Positions 46,857 through 54,874 of a DNA stretch of 64,000 bases are shown in pieces (positions within the stretch are counted from its first letter, which is position 1; each line of letters opens with the position of its first letter). Below the pieces are notes generated by a model. The model saw only the letters and a list, made by a program, of their open reading frames with translations. It had not been told where the DNA came from and made no database searches. The position numbers and the translations under genes were made by a program. Source of the DNA: Fluctibacter corallii (lineage in GTDB: Bacteria; Pseudomonadota; Gammaproteobacteria; Enterobacterales; Alteromonadaceae); assembly GCF_025751585.1 (NCBI RefSeq), contig NZ_JAOWKX010000003.1, positions 200,323 to 264,322 on the forward strand, written 5' to 3'.

Positions 46857-48887
46857 ATGAATTTTAAATTATCAAAACTTTCACTTGCTATGGCATGTGT
46901 TGCAATTCCAGTGGGTCTTAATATCTCCGTAAACGAAACATTTTATGACGAGGATGGAGCCTATAACCTAGCTTCAAAGCCAATTATAAGCGGTGTACGT
47001 TGGACGGTTAACAACGCTTATGCTTGTAGCTCTCAAGACAATAGCTGCGGAGGCTGGGATACATATACTGTTTATTACTCCCCACCGTCCAGAAATGATT
47101 GGGATTGGGATTACGATCCTTACGTTTCTTATGACTATTATAGCTATGATGATTACGATGGAGGTGGCGGAGGTGGCTCCAGTCAAGCTAACGATGGAAA
47201 TAAGAGTCAGGAACCTCTTATGGATATGCATTCTCAGCGAGATATGGCAATTTTTGTATCAAATATTTTAACTGAAGTTATGGCATTAAAAACAGATCTG
47301 TTGGCTTCAAATTATAGAGCATCTGATTTGCATAAACTAAATAGCCTGATTTCTGGTTTAAATTTATGGATTGGTGTTCTAAATGGTGGAGCTCAACTGT
47401 CTGAGCATCTAATAGCTGCCAACTATAATGCGGCTTGGGCAGAAGCTGGAGCTTTGATATCAGGAACTTTGGTTGGATTGGGAGTAACTGCTGCGGCTGG
47501 AGCGATTACTGCACCCGCACTTGCGGCTATGATGGGTGCTGTCGCAGCATATGGAGTAGCGACTATAGTAGAAAGAAACCTAAATAGAATGGAAATTGCA
47601 GATTTTATTGATGAGCAATTTAACACAGACATCTATGATAGCGACGGAAATACCTTTTCCGATTCGTTCGATCGTTTCAGGTGTGTAGCTGGTGTATGTA
47701 CCCATATGCCTCCTATCATTCTTGATTTGGATGGTGACGGATTGGAAATGATAGAAATTGAAAATTCAAAAACCTTTATTGATTTCGATAATGATGGATA
47801 CGAAGAGAGGGTGTCGTGGGTCAATGGAGATGATGGAATTTTGTTTATTGATCTTAACGACAGCGGAAGTCTTGATGACTATTATGAATTTTCCATATCC
47901 CATCTAGCTGGGCCTAATAAAACTGATCTAGACGGATTAAGAACTTTGGATCGCAATAACGATGAGCTGCTTGATGCTTTTGACGGCGCTTACTCAAAAG
48001 TGGGTGTATGGGTGGATAAAAATCGGAATGCTAAAGTTGATGACGATGAAACGCAAAGCTTAATAGAGATGGGCATTGTTTCAATTACCCTTGCAAAAAA
48101 TCAAGAAAATTTCCTTGTTGGTGGTTCATTGGTATTAGATACGTTGACGTATGATTCGGAAGATAACTTTGGAGTTAAAGAAACTAAAGACGCTTATAAT
48201 GTGATGGTTCTGGCATCTGAGGATGGTCACAAAGTTACTAAATTGCAAAATGGTATTCGAATTATTGAAAAGGAGTTGTCGGGTAACAGCTTAGATATGA
48301 GGAATATAGATACAGATACTTATTTTAATTTGGGATTAGATGAGGTCGCGGGAATTAGCAGTTTCGGTTCAATTAGAACTGGTGATGGAAATGATTCAAT
48401 AACAATTACCAAGAGTGATGGCGTTTATGTATCGTCGAGAGGAGGAGATGATCTAATTATTGGCGGAAAATCTCATGATCGGCTAAACGGAGGAGCGGGC
48501 GACGACAGAATCTTCGGAGAAAATGGCGACGACACTATAAGTGGAGGAAATGGCAAAGATCTTTTAAAAGGAGGGAGGGGAAATGATTTTTTAAAAGGTG
48601 GTAAAGGAAATGACAGATTAAACGGTGGATTCGGTAATGATATTTTGAAAGGCGGCGGCGGATTTGATACTTTCATAATTAGTGAGGGGGCTGATGTAAT
48701 CAAAGATTTTGTTATTGGGGAAGACAAGCTCAAGATTAGAGGTGCCGTACTCTCTGAAGTCGAAGAGTTTATTGGTAAGGCTAAGCAAATTGGGAAAGAT
48801 ACTGAAATTATTATTTCTAGTAATAGCAAGCTTAAGCTCAAAGGTGTGATTGCTTCAGATTTGTCTACTAACGATTTTAAATTGTAA
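46857..48887 (+). CDS. RTX-repeat (hemolysin-type calcium-binding) protein
   Basis: A 676-residue protein. N-terminal hydrophobic stretch (LAMACVAIPVGLNISV) may be a signal sequence. A Tyr/Asp-rich tract and poly-Gly follow (residues about 82-112). Residues about 200-245 are a glycine/alanine-rich hydrophobic region (GTLVGLGVTAAAGAITAPAL) that could insert in membranes. An EF-like DLDGDGLEMI occurs near 290. The C-terminal RTX nonapeptides (GGAGDDRIFGENGDDTISGG, GGRGNDFLKGGKGNDRLNGG) cover about 530-605 and bind calcium after type I secretion. No secretion genes are present here. Seven bases after the Fic gene, so co-transcribed. Confidence 0.88.
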   Translation: MNFKLSKLSLAMACVAIPVGLNISVNETFYDEDGAYNLASKPIISGVRWTVNNAYACSSQDNSCGGWDTYTVYYSPPSRNDWDWDYDPYVSYDYYSYDDYDGGGGGGSSQANDGNKSQEPLMDMHSQRDMAIFVSNILTEVMALKTDLLASNYRASDLHKLNSLISGLNLWIGVLNGGAQLSEHLIAANYNAAWAEAGALISGTLVGLGVTAAAGAITAPALAAMMGAVAAYGVATIVERNLNRMEIADFIDEQFNTDIYDSDGNTFSDSFDRFRCVAGVCTHMPPIILDLDGDGLEMIEIENSKTFIDFDNDGYEERVSWVNGDDGILFIDLNDSGSLDDYYEFSISHLAGPNKTDLDGLRTLDRNNDELLDAFDGAYSKVGVWVDKNRNAKVDDDETQSLIEMGIVSITLAKNQENFLVGGSLVLDTLTYDSEDNFGVKETKDAYNVMVLASEDGHKVTKLQNGIRIIEKELSGNSLDMRNIDTDTYFNLGLDEVAGISSFGSIRTGDGNDSITITKSDGVYVSSRGGDDLIIGGKSHDRLNGGAGDDRIFGENGDDTISGGNGKDLLKGGRGNDFLKGGKGNDRLNGGFGNDILKGGGGFDTFIISEGADVIKDFVIGEDKLKIRGAVLSEVEEFIGKAKQIGKDTEIIISSNSKLKLKGVIASDLSTNDFKL

Positions 48888-48936
48888 TAGGTATGCCGCC
48901 TTGTAGGCGGCCTTATAAAGAATCTACAGTGGTTTT

Positions 48937-49407
48937 ATGGATTTAATATTTAAGAACAAAAAACGCATTATTTGGGCGCTCTACTTGATTGCAGTGCCCA
49001 TGTTTTTGTTGTCTCTTTACGTCATCTTGAATATTGAAGCGTACGAAGGTGGGGGCAACAGAAAAGAGGGGGTTGCCTACTTCCTTATAGTATTAGCACC
49101 GATGCTAGGAACGATGTTTTATTTTGGTGATAAGGCATTGCAAACGCGCCAACTAAAAATCGACGATTTAGGCATTCATTTTGGTACTGAACCTTATCTA
49201 ATTCGGTTTATTTGGAAAAATATTAAAACCATTTCAATTGATGAGAACAGCCAAAGGGTATTTTTCGATTTCGTTCGTGCTTCAGGGCCTTTTCCGACCA
49301 TTATCTCTGAGTTAAATATCGGTCATTATGACATTGAGTTGGATGCCTTTATTGAAGTGTTAAAAATAAAACAAGATACATACAAATTCGAGGTGATATT
49401 TATATGA
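48937..49407 (+). CDS. Hypothetical membrane protein, STM3941-like, 156 aa
   Basis: Two membrane helices near the N-terminus (residues about 10-30 and 45-65), then a small beta-rich cytoplasmic domain (LKIDDLGIHFGTEPYLIRFI, WKNIKTISIDENSQRVFFDF) resembling the PH-like STM3941 family. Function unknown. The last four bases overlap the start of the next gene (ATGA), showing coupling. It follows the RTX gene with a 50-base gap containing the hairpin GCCGCC-ttgta-GGCGGC, so linkage to that operon is doubtful. Confidence 0.65.
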   Translation: MDLIFKNKKRIIWALYLIAVPMFLLSLYVILNIEAYEGGGNRKEGVAYFLIVLAPMLGTMFYFGDKALQTRQLKIDDLGIHFGTEPYLIRFIWKNIKTISIDENSQRVFFDFVRASGPFPTIISELNIGHYDIELDAFIEVLKIKQDTYKFEVIFI

Positions 49408-49661
49408 AGTGCCCACATTGCGAAAGCACACAAAATAGTTACTGGAAAAGTATTTTTAGCAAGGTCAACACCTGCCTAGCGTGTAACAAGCATTATGTAA
49501 TGAAGCTCAACCTTAAGCGTTCTCTTGTTGCTACGCTACTTGCGCTGATTGTTTATGTTGGTTTGATTTACCCTTTATTGGGAGCAAATGAGCTGCTTAG
49601 ATGGCTATTTATGATAAGTGTGATTCTTGCGTCGTTTGCTCCGCGCGCAAGGGAGAGCTAA
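49404..49661 (+). CDS. Small zinc-ribbon membrane protein, 85 aa
   Basis: N-terminal CPHC and CLAC pairs (CPHCESTQNSYWKSIFSK, NTCLACNKHY) form a likely zinc ribbon, followed by two membrane helices (LVATLLALIVYVGLIYPLLG and LLRWLFMISVILASF). No known function. Overlaps the preceding gene by four bases. The pair may form a small membrane unit. Confidence 0.65.
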   Translation: MKCPHCESTQNSYWKSIFSKVNTCLACNKHYVMKLNLKRSLVATLLALIVYVGLIYPLLGANELLRWLFMISVILASFAPRARES

Positions 49662-49944
49662 ACAGGGAGTTGTAATCCACTTCTATCACCTCATCCCCCG
49701 TATGTTGATAGTAACTTAACCTTGGCATTGGTTTTGCTGATACCCGTGCACTGAGTATTCTTAACGAGTGAATGAGTGAAGCCAATGACGAAAGTGACCG
49801 CGCGTCTAGTAAGCGTTTCGACGCAGAAACCGCGTGTGATTTATTTTATTTTGTTACTGGTGAATAATGTGAACTTTTTCAGGCAGTTACTCGTTATAAA
49901 GTCTATGCTCAAAGAATGGGTTTTAGTAAAAAAGGAAGCAAAGC

Positions 49945-51489
49945 ATGAGTTCTGAGTCTGACATTTCCAGCGACGTGGTTCTGGCCCTGAGAAACTTGCA
50001 AAAGGCAGATTATCCCGACGTAAAGCGGATTATGGATATCGTTTATTCAAAGTTGGGGGGCGCGTTTTCGCAAAAAGAGTTTCTTGCCATGCTCAAGGTT
50101 TTTCCTGAGGGACAAATTTGCATTGAAGATAATGGCAAAGTCGTTGCGGCTGCATTGTCGGTGGTGTTGGATTATAAGAAGTTTGGCGATGATCATACGT
50201 ATGACGAAATTACAGGGGATGCTTATTTTACAACACACGATCCCAATGGCGATGTGCTCTATGGGGTGGATGTGTTTGTCGATCCTGAATATCGCGACCT
50301 TCGCTTAGGCCGGCGCTTGTACGATGCGCGAAAAGAGCTCTGTCATAACCTAAATTTACGGGCGATTATTGCTGGTGGCCGAATTCCTAACTATCGACAT
50401 CATAAAAATGACATGTCGCCTCAACAGTACATCGAAGCAGTTAAGCGCAAAGAAATCTACGACCCTATTCTTACCTTTCAGCTATCAAATGATTTTGAAG
50501 TACGGCGTGTTTTAGAGTCATATTTACCTGAAGATGGCGATTCCAGCGGATATGCTACTTTATTACAGTGGTTTAATATTTACTTTGATCCTAAAAAATC
50601 AAAGCTGTTTGGAAATAAAAAAGACACCGTTAGGGTCGGCTGTGTGCAATGGCAAATGCGTGAAATGGGCAGCGTGGATGAATTGTTGCAGCAAGCCGAA
50701 TATTTTGTTGATGCACTCAGCGACTACCGCTGTGACGTGGCACTGTTTCCCGAATTTTTTAATGCGCCGTTAATGGGATTGAGTGAGGATCAATCCTCGA
50801 TAGAAGCCATACGTCATCTAGCGACATACACGGAGCGCGTTGTCACAGAAATGTCGGCGTTGGCGTTGAGTTACAATATCAACATTATTGCGGGTTCGAT
50901 GCCCTTGCTTGAAGACGACATTTTGTACAATGTTGCCTACTTATGTAGAAGGGATGGGACGATAGATACTCAGTATAAAATCCATCCTACACCGCACGAG
51001 AAGAAAGACTGGTTAATGCGTGGCGGTGATAAATTAACCTTATTTGATACGGACTTTGGGCGTATTGGTATTTTGATTTGTTACGATGTGGAATTCCCAG
51101 AACTTGCACGTATTTTAAGTGAAAAAGAAATGCAAATTTTGTTCGTTCCATTTTGGACAGACACCAAAAATGGGTATCTTAGAGTGCGACGTTGTGCACA
51201 GGCCAGAGCGATTGAAAATGAATGCTATGTTGCGATTGCGGGTAGCATTGGGAATTTGCCTAAAGTAGACAATGTAGATATTCAATACGGGCAAACCGCG
51301 GTGTTTTCTCCTTCTGACTTTGCCTTCCCCCATGATGCGATTATGGCCGAAACCACGCCGAATACGGAAATGACGCTGATTGTTGATGTCGACTTAGAAA
51401 AACTTCAAAAACTGCAAAATGAAGGGTCGGTACGTAATTTCTTAGATAGAAGACGTGACTTGTATCATATTGAATGGACGGGTGAATAG
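49945..51489 (+). CDS. GNAT acetyltransferase fused to carbon-nitrogen hydrolase
   Basis: Two enzymes in one chain. Residues about 10-215 are a GNAT domain (YRDLRLGRRLYDARKELC binds acetyl-CoA). Residues about 228-505 are a nitrilase-superfamily amidohydrolase with the Glu-Lys-Cys triad in CDVALFPEFF, HPTPHEKKDW and GILICYDVEFPE. The fusion is a recognised architecture across bacteria. The amide substrate is unknown; a coupled acetylation and deamidation is possible. ATG at 49945 with AAAAAAGGAAGC upstream; a terminator follows at 51498. Confidence 0.93.
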   Translation: MSSESDISSDVVLALRNLQKADYPDVKRIMDIVYSKLGGAFSQKEFLAMLKVFPEGQICIEDNGKVVAAALSVVLDYKKFGDDHTYDEITGDAYFTTHDPNGDVLYGVDVFVDPEYRDLRLGRRLYDARKELCHNLNLRAIIAGGRIPNYRHHKNDMSPQQYIEAVKRKEIYDPILTFQLSNDFEVRRVLESYLPEDGDSSGYATLLQWFNIYFDPKKSKLFGNKKDTVRVGCVQWQMREMGSVDELLQQAEYFVDALSDYRCDVALFPEFFNAPLMGLSEDQSSIEAIRHLATYTERVVTEMSALALSYNINIIAGSMPLLEDDILYNVAYLCRRDGTIDTQYKIHPTPHEKKDWLMRGGDKLTLFDTDFGRIGILICYDVEFPELARILSEKEMQILFVPFWTDTKNGYLRVRRCAQARAIENECYVAIAGSIGNLPKVDNVDIQYGQTAVFSPSDFAFPHDAIMAETTPNTEMTLIVDVDLEKLQKLQNEGSVRNFLDRRRDLYHIEWTGE

Positions 51490-51497
51490 TTTGTGAT

Positions 51498-51525
51498 AAG
51501 AGGCGCAATGCGCCTCTTGTTTTAT
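51498..51525 (+). terminator. Terminator after the GNAT-nitrilase gene
   Basis: AAGAGGCGC-aat-GCGCCTCTT followed by GTTTTATAC; 9-bp stem, eight bases after the stop codon. It may also serve the convergent lipoprotein gene. Confidence 0.8.
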
Positions 51526-51546
51526 ACATATAGATAATATGCAAGA

Positions 51547-52947
51547 TTAATTAGCGACGGGCACCGCACTCAGAGGAATGTCTTGTTTGACGACGAATCC
51601 CGTGTGGTGTTGCCTGTGGAGCGTTTTATTTTTGACCCTATCTAAAAATTCGTCAAAGCCATTTACATTTTCATAATCAATCGCTCTAAAACTCAATTGC
51701 GCTTGGCCTAATTGCGTTGGTGGAATTAGGTCAATGCCTGTGCCTACTAACGAAAAGTTTTCAATTGATCCCAGTGGATTTTGCGGGTTTTGGCGGATTG
51801 TCCATTCGAAGTATGGTTCATACTCGCTTTCTTCAAATAATACTGTTGAGATGTAGTAAATATCGTGAGTATTACTGATACTCAGTTGGTTGACTTCCAA
51901 CCTACTTTCATCAATTTCTTTCACTATTTTTTGCAGCGACTCATCAGATTCCATATTGATGGTCACGGGTGAGGTCGGAATCGTGTTGTAGGATTTTGCA
52001 CCAAATGTGAAATATTTCAATGTATTGCCTTGGCTACCAGCGTAGTCTGTTGTCGATGTGGTCACAGAAATACGATAGGCGTTGGCTTCGTCAAGCGGAA
52101 TGATATTTAGCGCTTGGTCAGGCATCCAGTGCTGCCTCGTTATCAATGGTACTTCATCGCCAACATAGGCATACCCTGATCGAAAAGTGATAGCTTTGTT
52201 TGTTTCTACTTGAACTGCAACACCCTGTTTAGAGGGTTTAACTGGGCTGAACCCTTCTGTTGGATTGAAAGCACTGAGCCTTTCACCGAACATTTGATTG
52301 TTGTAGATGCCAACAAGGACGACGTCTGGCCATGAAGATTGCTCGATGCCTTTGCAGTGCTCAATGTTTAATTGATTGGCGTTGTCATAAAAGCGATAGC
52401 CAAAAGGGGCTTTGACTGAGTTAGTATCAATAAACCCACCGGTTAAATCGAGTGAATCAATTAAATTGGGCGCGAGTATGCTTTCGCACTCGCATACTGT
52501 GTCATCTGATTCATCGCGAAAAACGGTTTCAAACTCACCGTAATCCTGAATGCTCGCATTGCTAAATGTCATCGCTTTTATGGCGATAGGATCTTCTCTT
52601 AGAAATTTCTCTTTAAAAATCAGGCTGAAGGTGGCGCGTTGCGTGTCCATCTCTACAGAGAGTAGTCCATTCTCATCGGGTTCGTGAATAGACTGAGTAG
52701 AAAAGTCTGAATTATGTATGATGAGGCGTGCGTCTAGATCGGGCGTTTTTACATTACAGCTGTTAGATTGAACTACGCTAAACGCCAATATCGGTTTAGC
52801 GTTAGGATCTGTTTGTGGTTGCGTAGACGGTGGCTGAGGTGATGTCACTTCAGGCTGCTGTGTATTTACATTGTCAGTATCGCTACCACTGCCGCCACAG
52901 GCACTAAGCAATGATACTACCATTAATGGTAAAAGCTTATTCTTCAT
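51547..52947 (-). CDS. Hypothetical lipoprotein, 466 aa
   Basis: Lipoprotein signal peptide with lipobox LLSAC at residues 13-17, then a Gly/Ser/Thr/Pro/Gln-rich linker (residues about 18-50) and a large extracytoplasmic region with no domain I recognise. Two Cys near residues 147-149 (TVCECE) and other cysteines are present. Likely anchored to the outer membrane. Stands alone, convergent with the GNAT-nitrilase gene. Confidence 0.75.
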   Translation of the reverse strand: MKNKLLPLMVVSLLSACGGSGSDTDNVNTQQPEVTSPQPPSTQPQTDPNAKPILAFSVVQSNSCNVKTPDLDARLIIHNSDFSTQSIHEPDENGLLSVEMDTQRATFSLIFKEKFLREDPIAIKAMTFSNASIQDYGEFETVFRDESDDTVCECESILAPNLIDSLDLTGGFIDTNSVKAPFGYRFYDNANQLNIEHCKGIEQSSWPDVVLVGIYNNQMFGERLSAFNPTEGFSPVKPSKQGVAVQVETNKAITFRSGYAYVGDEVPLITRQHWMPDQALNIIPLDEANAYRISVTTSTTDYAGSQGNTLKYFTFGAKSYNTIPTSPVTINMESDESLQKIVKEIDESRLEVNQLSISNTHDIYYISTVLFEESEYEPYFEWTIRQNPQNPLGSIENFSLVGTGIDLIPPTQLGQAQLSFRAIDYENVNGFDEFLDRVKNKTLHRQHHTGFVVKQDIPLSAVPVAN

Positions 52948-53083
52948 AGGTTTAACTTCAAATCAGTGCGACAGCTGCCATTCGCAGGTCGATTGTTACT
53001 TCAAATTAGCCGGGCAGTATACAAAATAAACAGCGATAAACGAAGTGAAACAGACATTGTGGAAGCTATTTACTACAGATCAT

Positions 53084-53554
53084 TTATGAATGGCGGCTTT
53101 TGCAGGCTAAGCCTTCTTCTGATTCTGCTAGGCTTGTATTTAATGTATCTAGAAGTGCAATGAGTTGATTGAACGCTGTTCTATCAACATCATCAAATTG
53201 GCAAGTAAGTTGTTCAGGAATGTGTTTGGCTTGGTCTGCCAGCTTGCTGCCACTCTCTGACAAAAATACAAATTTGCTGCGTTTATCTGTCTCACTTTTT
53301 TGTATTTCGATTAAGCCTTTTTCTTCTACTTTTTTCAATATCAGTGTCATTGCACCAGGATCGATGCCTGTTTTCGTTAGCAGCGACGCGATCGAAATGT
53401 GGTCTTGCTCCCACAGAGCCATCATAACCACGTACTGGGGATACGTTAGATCTAGTGCCGTTAATAATGGGCGGTAGGCGCGAGTAATGCGATTAGAAGC
53501 CAGATACAAACGGTGGCATAACTGATTGTCTAAACTAAGTTGAGGGTACTTCAT
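53084..53554 (-). CDS. ohrR: MarR-family organic peroxide sensor/repressor
   Basis: OhrR type: the N-terminal LSLDNQLCHRLYLASNRITR carries the peroxide-sensing Cys (residue 13 from ATG 53554), followed by AYRPLLTALDLTYPQYVVMM and the winged helix (ISIASLLTKTGIDPGAMTLI, LKKVEEKGLIEIQKSETDKR). The longer frame to 53614 adds 20 residues with no family match. Oxidation of the Cys by organic hydroperoxide releases DNA and derepresses ohr. Divergent from ohr, with two palindromes in the shared 121-base interval. Confidence 0.93.
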   Translation of the reverse strand: MKYPQLSLDNQLCHRLYLASNRITRAYRPLLTALDLTYPQYVVMMALWEQDHISIASLLTKTGIDPGAMTLILKKVEEKGLIEIQKSETDKRSKFVFLSESGSKLADQAKHIPEQLTCQFDDVDRTAFNQLIALLDTLNTSLAESEEGLACKSRHS

Positions 53555-53592
53555 AATATCTTGTCTCACGATGTTGTCTGTTTTTATTTTAA

Positions 53593-53604
53593 TTTGTATA
53601 CAAA
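53593..53604. promoter_or_regulatory. OhrR operator 1 (candidate)
   Basis: Perfect 12-bp palindrome TTTGTATACAAA in the ohrR-ohr intergenic region, 39 bases upstream of the ohrR start. It resembles known OhrR boxes. Confidence 0.7.
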
Positions 53605-53636
53605 GTTCTTGCAAAAGAAAGTGTTTGAGTTAATAC

Positions 53637-53648
53637 TTTGCATGCAAA
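53637..53648. promoter_or_regulatory. OhrR operator 2 (candidate)
   Basis: Perfect 12-bp palindrome TTTGCATGCAAA, 44 bases centre to centre from operator 1 (about four helical turns), 28 bases before the ohr start. It differs from operator 1 only in the central four bases. Confidence 0.65.
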
Positions 53649-53675
53649 TTAATTGAATTTACAGAGGACAAAGAC

Positions 53676-54104
53676 ATGAAAAAGCTTCAAGAAGCAGTGT
53701 ATACCGCGAAAGCGACGGCAACGGGTGGACGAGAAGGGATTGCAAAATCTGATGACGGCCGTTTGAGTGTTGACTTATCTACGCCCAAAGCATTAGGAGG
53801 AGATGATGGGCAAGGCACTAATCCCGAGCAACTATTTGCTGCGGGGTATGCGGCATGCTTTATTGGCGCAATGAAATTTGTAGCAGGCCAGGAAAAGAAA
53901 GCACTTCCAAAAGGGACGAAGATTCACTCAGAAGTTTCCATTGGGCAAATTGATGTAGGCTTTGGCATTGCCGTTGTATTGAATGTTTCTCTTGGCGATA
54001 TGGATAAAGCTGAAGCACAAGCGCTGGTTGAAAAGGCGCATCAGGTTTGTCCTTACTCGAATGCAACACGCGGCAATATCGAGGTAACACTTAACGTACT
54101 GTAA
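53676..54104 (+). CDS. ohr: Organic hydroperoxide resistance protein
   Basis: Ohr/OsmC thiol peroxidase that reduces organic hydroperoxides. The two catalytic cysteines are at residues 61 (AACFIGAMKF) and 125 (VCPYSNATRG), the canonical Ohr positions. 142 residues, the usual size. Start ATG 53676 with ACAGAGGACAAAG upstream. Divergent from its regulator ohrR, followed by a strong terminator. Confidence 0.97.
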   Translation: MKKLQEAVYTAKATATGGREGIAKSDDGRLSVDLSTPKALGGDDGQGTNPEQLFAAGYAACFIGAMKFVAGQEKKALPKGTKIHSEVSIGQIDVGFGIAVVLNVSLGDMDKAEAQALVEKAHQVCPYSNATRGNIEVTLNVL

Positions 54105-54133
54105 TTTTTGTGTCGTGTGACGGGAAGTCTTAC

Positions 54134-54172
54134 AAAAGAGCCCACCATCCAGCGCGGTGGGGGCTCTTTTTA
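54134..54172 (+). terminator. Terminator after ohr
   Basis: AAAAGAGCCCACC pairs with GGTGGGGGCTCTTTT (one extra G) around a nine-base loop, then TAATT. The AT-flanked symmetric stem could act on both strands, also ending the convergent cytochrome operon. Confidence 0.85.
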
Positions 54173-54190
54173 ATTGCTCAGCATGATAGG

Positions 54191-54874
54191 TTATTCGCTA
54201 GGGCAAGGTGCGCCTGCATCTATCCATACTTCTACGGCGCGAATAAAGTCAGCGCGTGTACCTGGTGCTTTTTCTCGTCCTGGACCAGGATTAAATCCCC
54301 AAGCCACGAGAGGATCGATTTTCGCGTGGTGTTCAAGGAACTCCTTGCGGAATGTGGTCATGTCATTTCTACCCCCTCGCTGAGCTAGGTGACTACTGTT
54401 ATGCGCGGGATCTAACCATTTATTACACAACGCATTGGCGCTAATCCCTTTAGGGATTGTCATGTTCGGCTGAGGCATGTGCCAGACAAAGCCTGGCATG
54501 TCGGCAGACACATTGCCTGGAGGCATGCCTTCTTTGTCGCCATTGGTGTTTTGGTGACAACCTCGACAACTAAGCACTACGCTGTCGACTTGTTTAAAGG
54601 TATCTCCGTCTTTAAATAGCACTACATTATTTGCAACAGTGATATCCATAGGGTGAGGTCGCCTGTCTTCGCCTACTGTTGGGTAAAACGTGCCGTCTTC
54701 ATCGACGACACCGTGGCAATTAGCGCACCGAGGATGTATTGCGACTTGATGCAGATAAGCAAATGCCGTCCCCGCATTTGGGTCACGTTTGAACGCTTGA
54801 TAAGGGTCGTCAGCTAATGCACTGGCACTTAGGACAATGCCCCAAAACGCAATCCAATAATGTATTAACTTCAT
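54191..54874 (-). CDS. Diheme c-type cytochrome of the IorAB operon
   Basis: Signal peptide (residues 1-21, ending SALA) and two heme c sites, RCANCHGVVD and SCRGCHQNTNG. A further conserved C-terminal part contains FIRAVEVWIDAGAPCP. Likely accepts electrons from the molybdenum hydroxylase encoded just upstream and passes them to the respiratory chain. Starts within the last four bases of iorB (ATGA overlap). Such cytochromes commonly accompany isoquinoline-1-oxidoreductase-type genes. Confidence 0.85.
   Translation of the reverse strand: MKLIHYWIAFWGIVLSASALADDPYQAFKRDPNAGTAFAYLHQVAIHPRCANCHGVVDEDGTFYPTVGEDRRPHPMDITVANNVVLFKDGDTFKQVDSVVLSCRGCHQNTNGDKEGMPPGNVSADMPGFVWHMPQPNMTIPKGISANALCNKWLDPAHNSSHLAQRGGRNDMTTFRKEFLEHHAKIDPLVAWGFNPGPGREKAPGTRADFIRAVEVWIDAGAPCPSE

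Noticed and set aside
48890..48920. Hairpin GCCGCC-ttgta-GGCGGC after the RTX gene as a terminator
   Set aside because: No T tract follows on the plus strand, so I did not list it as a terminator; it may still limit read-through.
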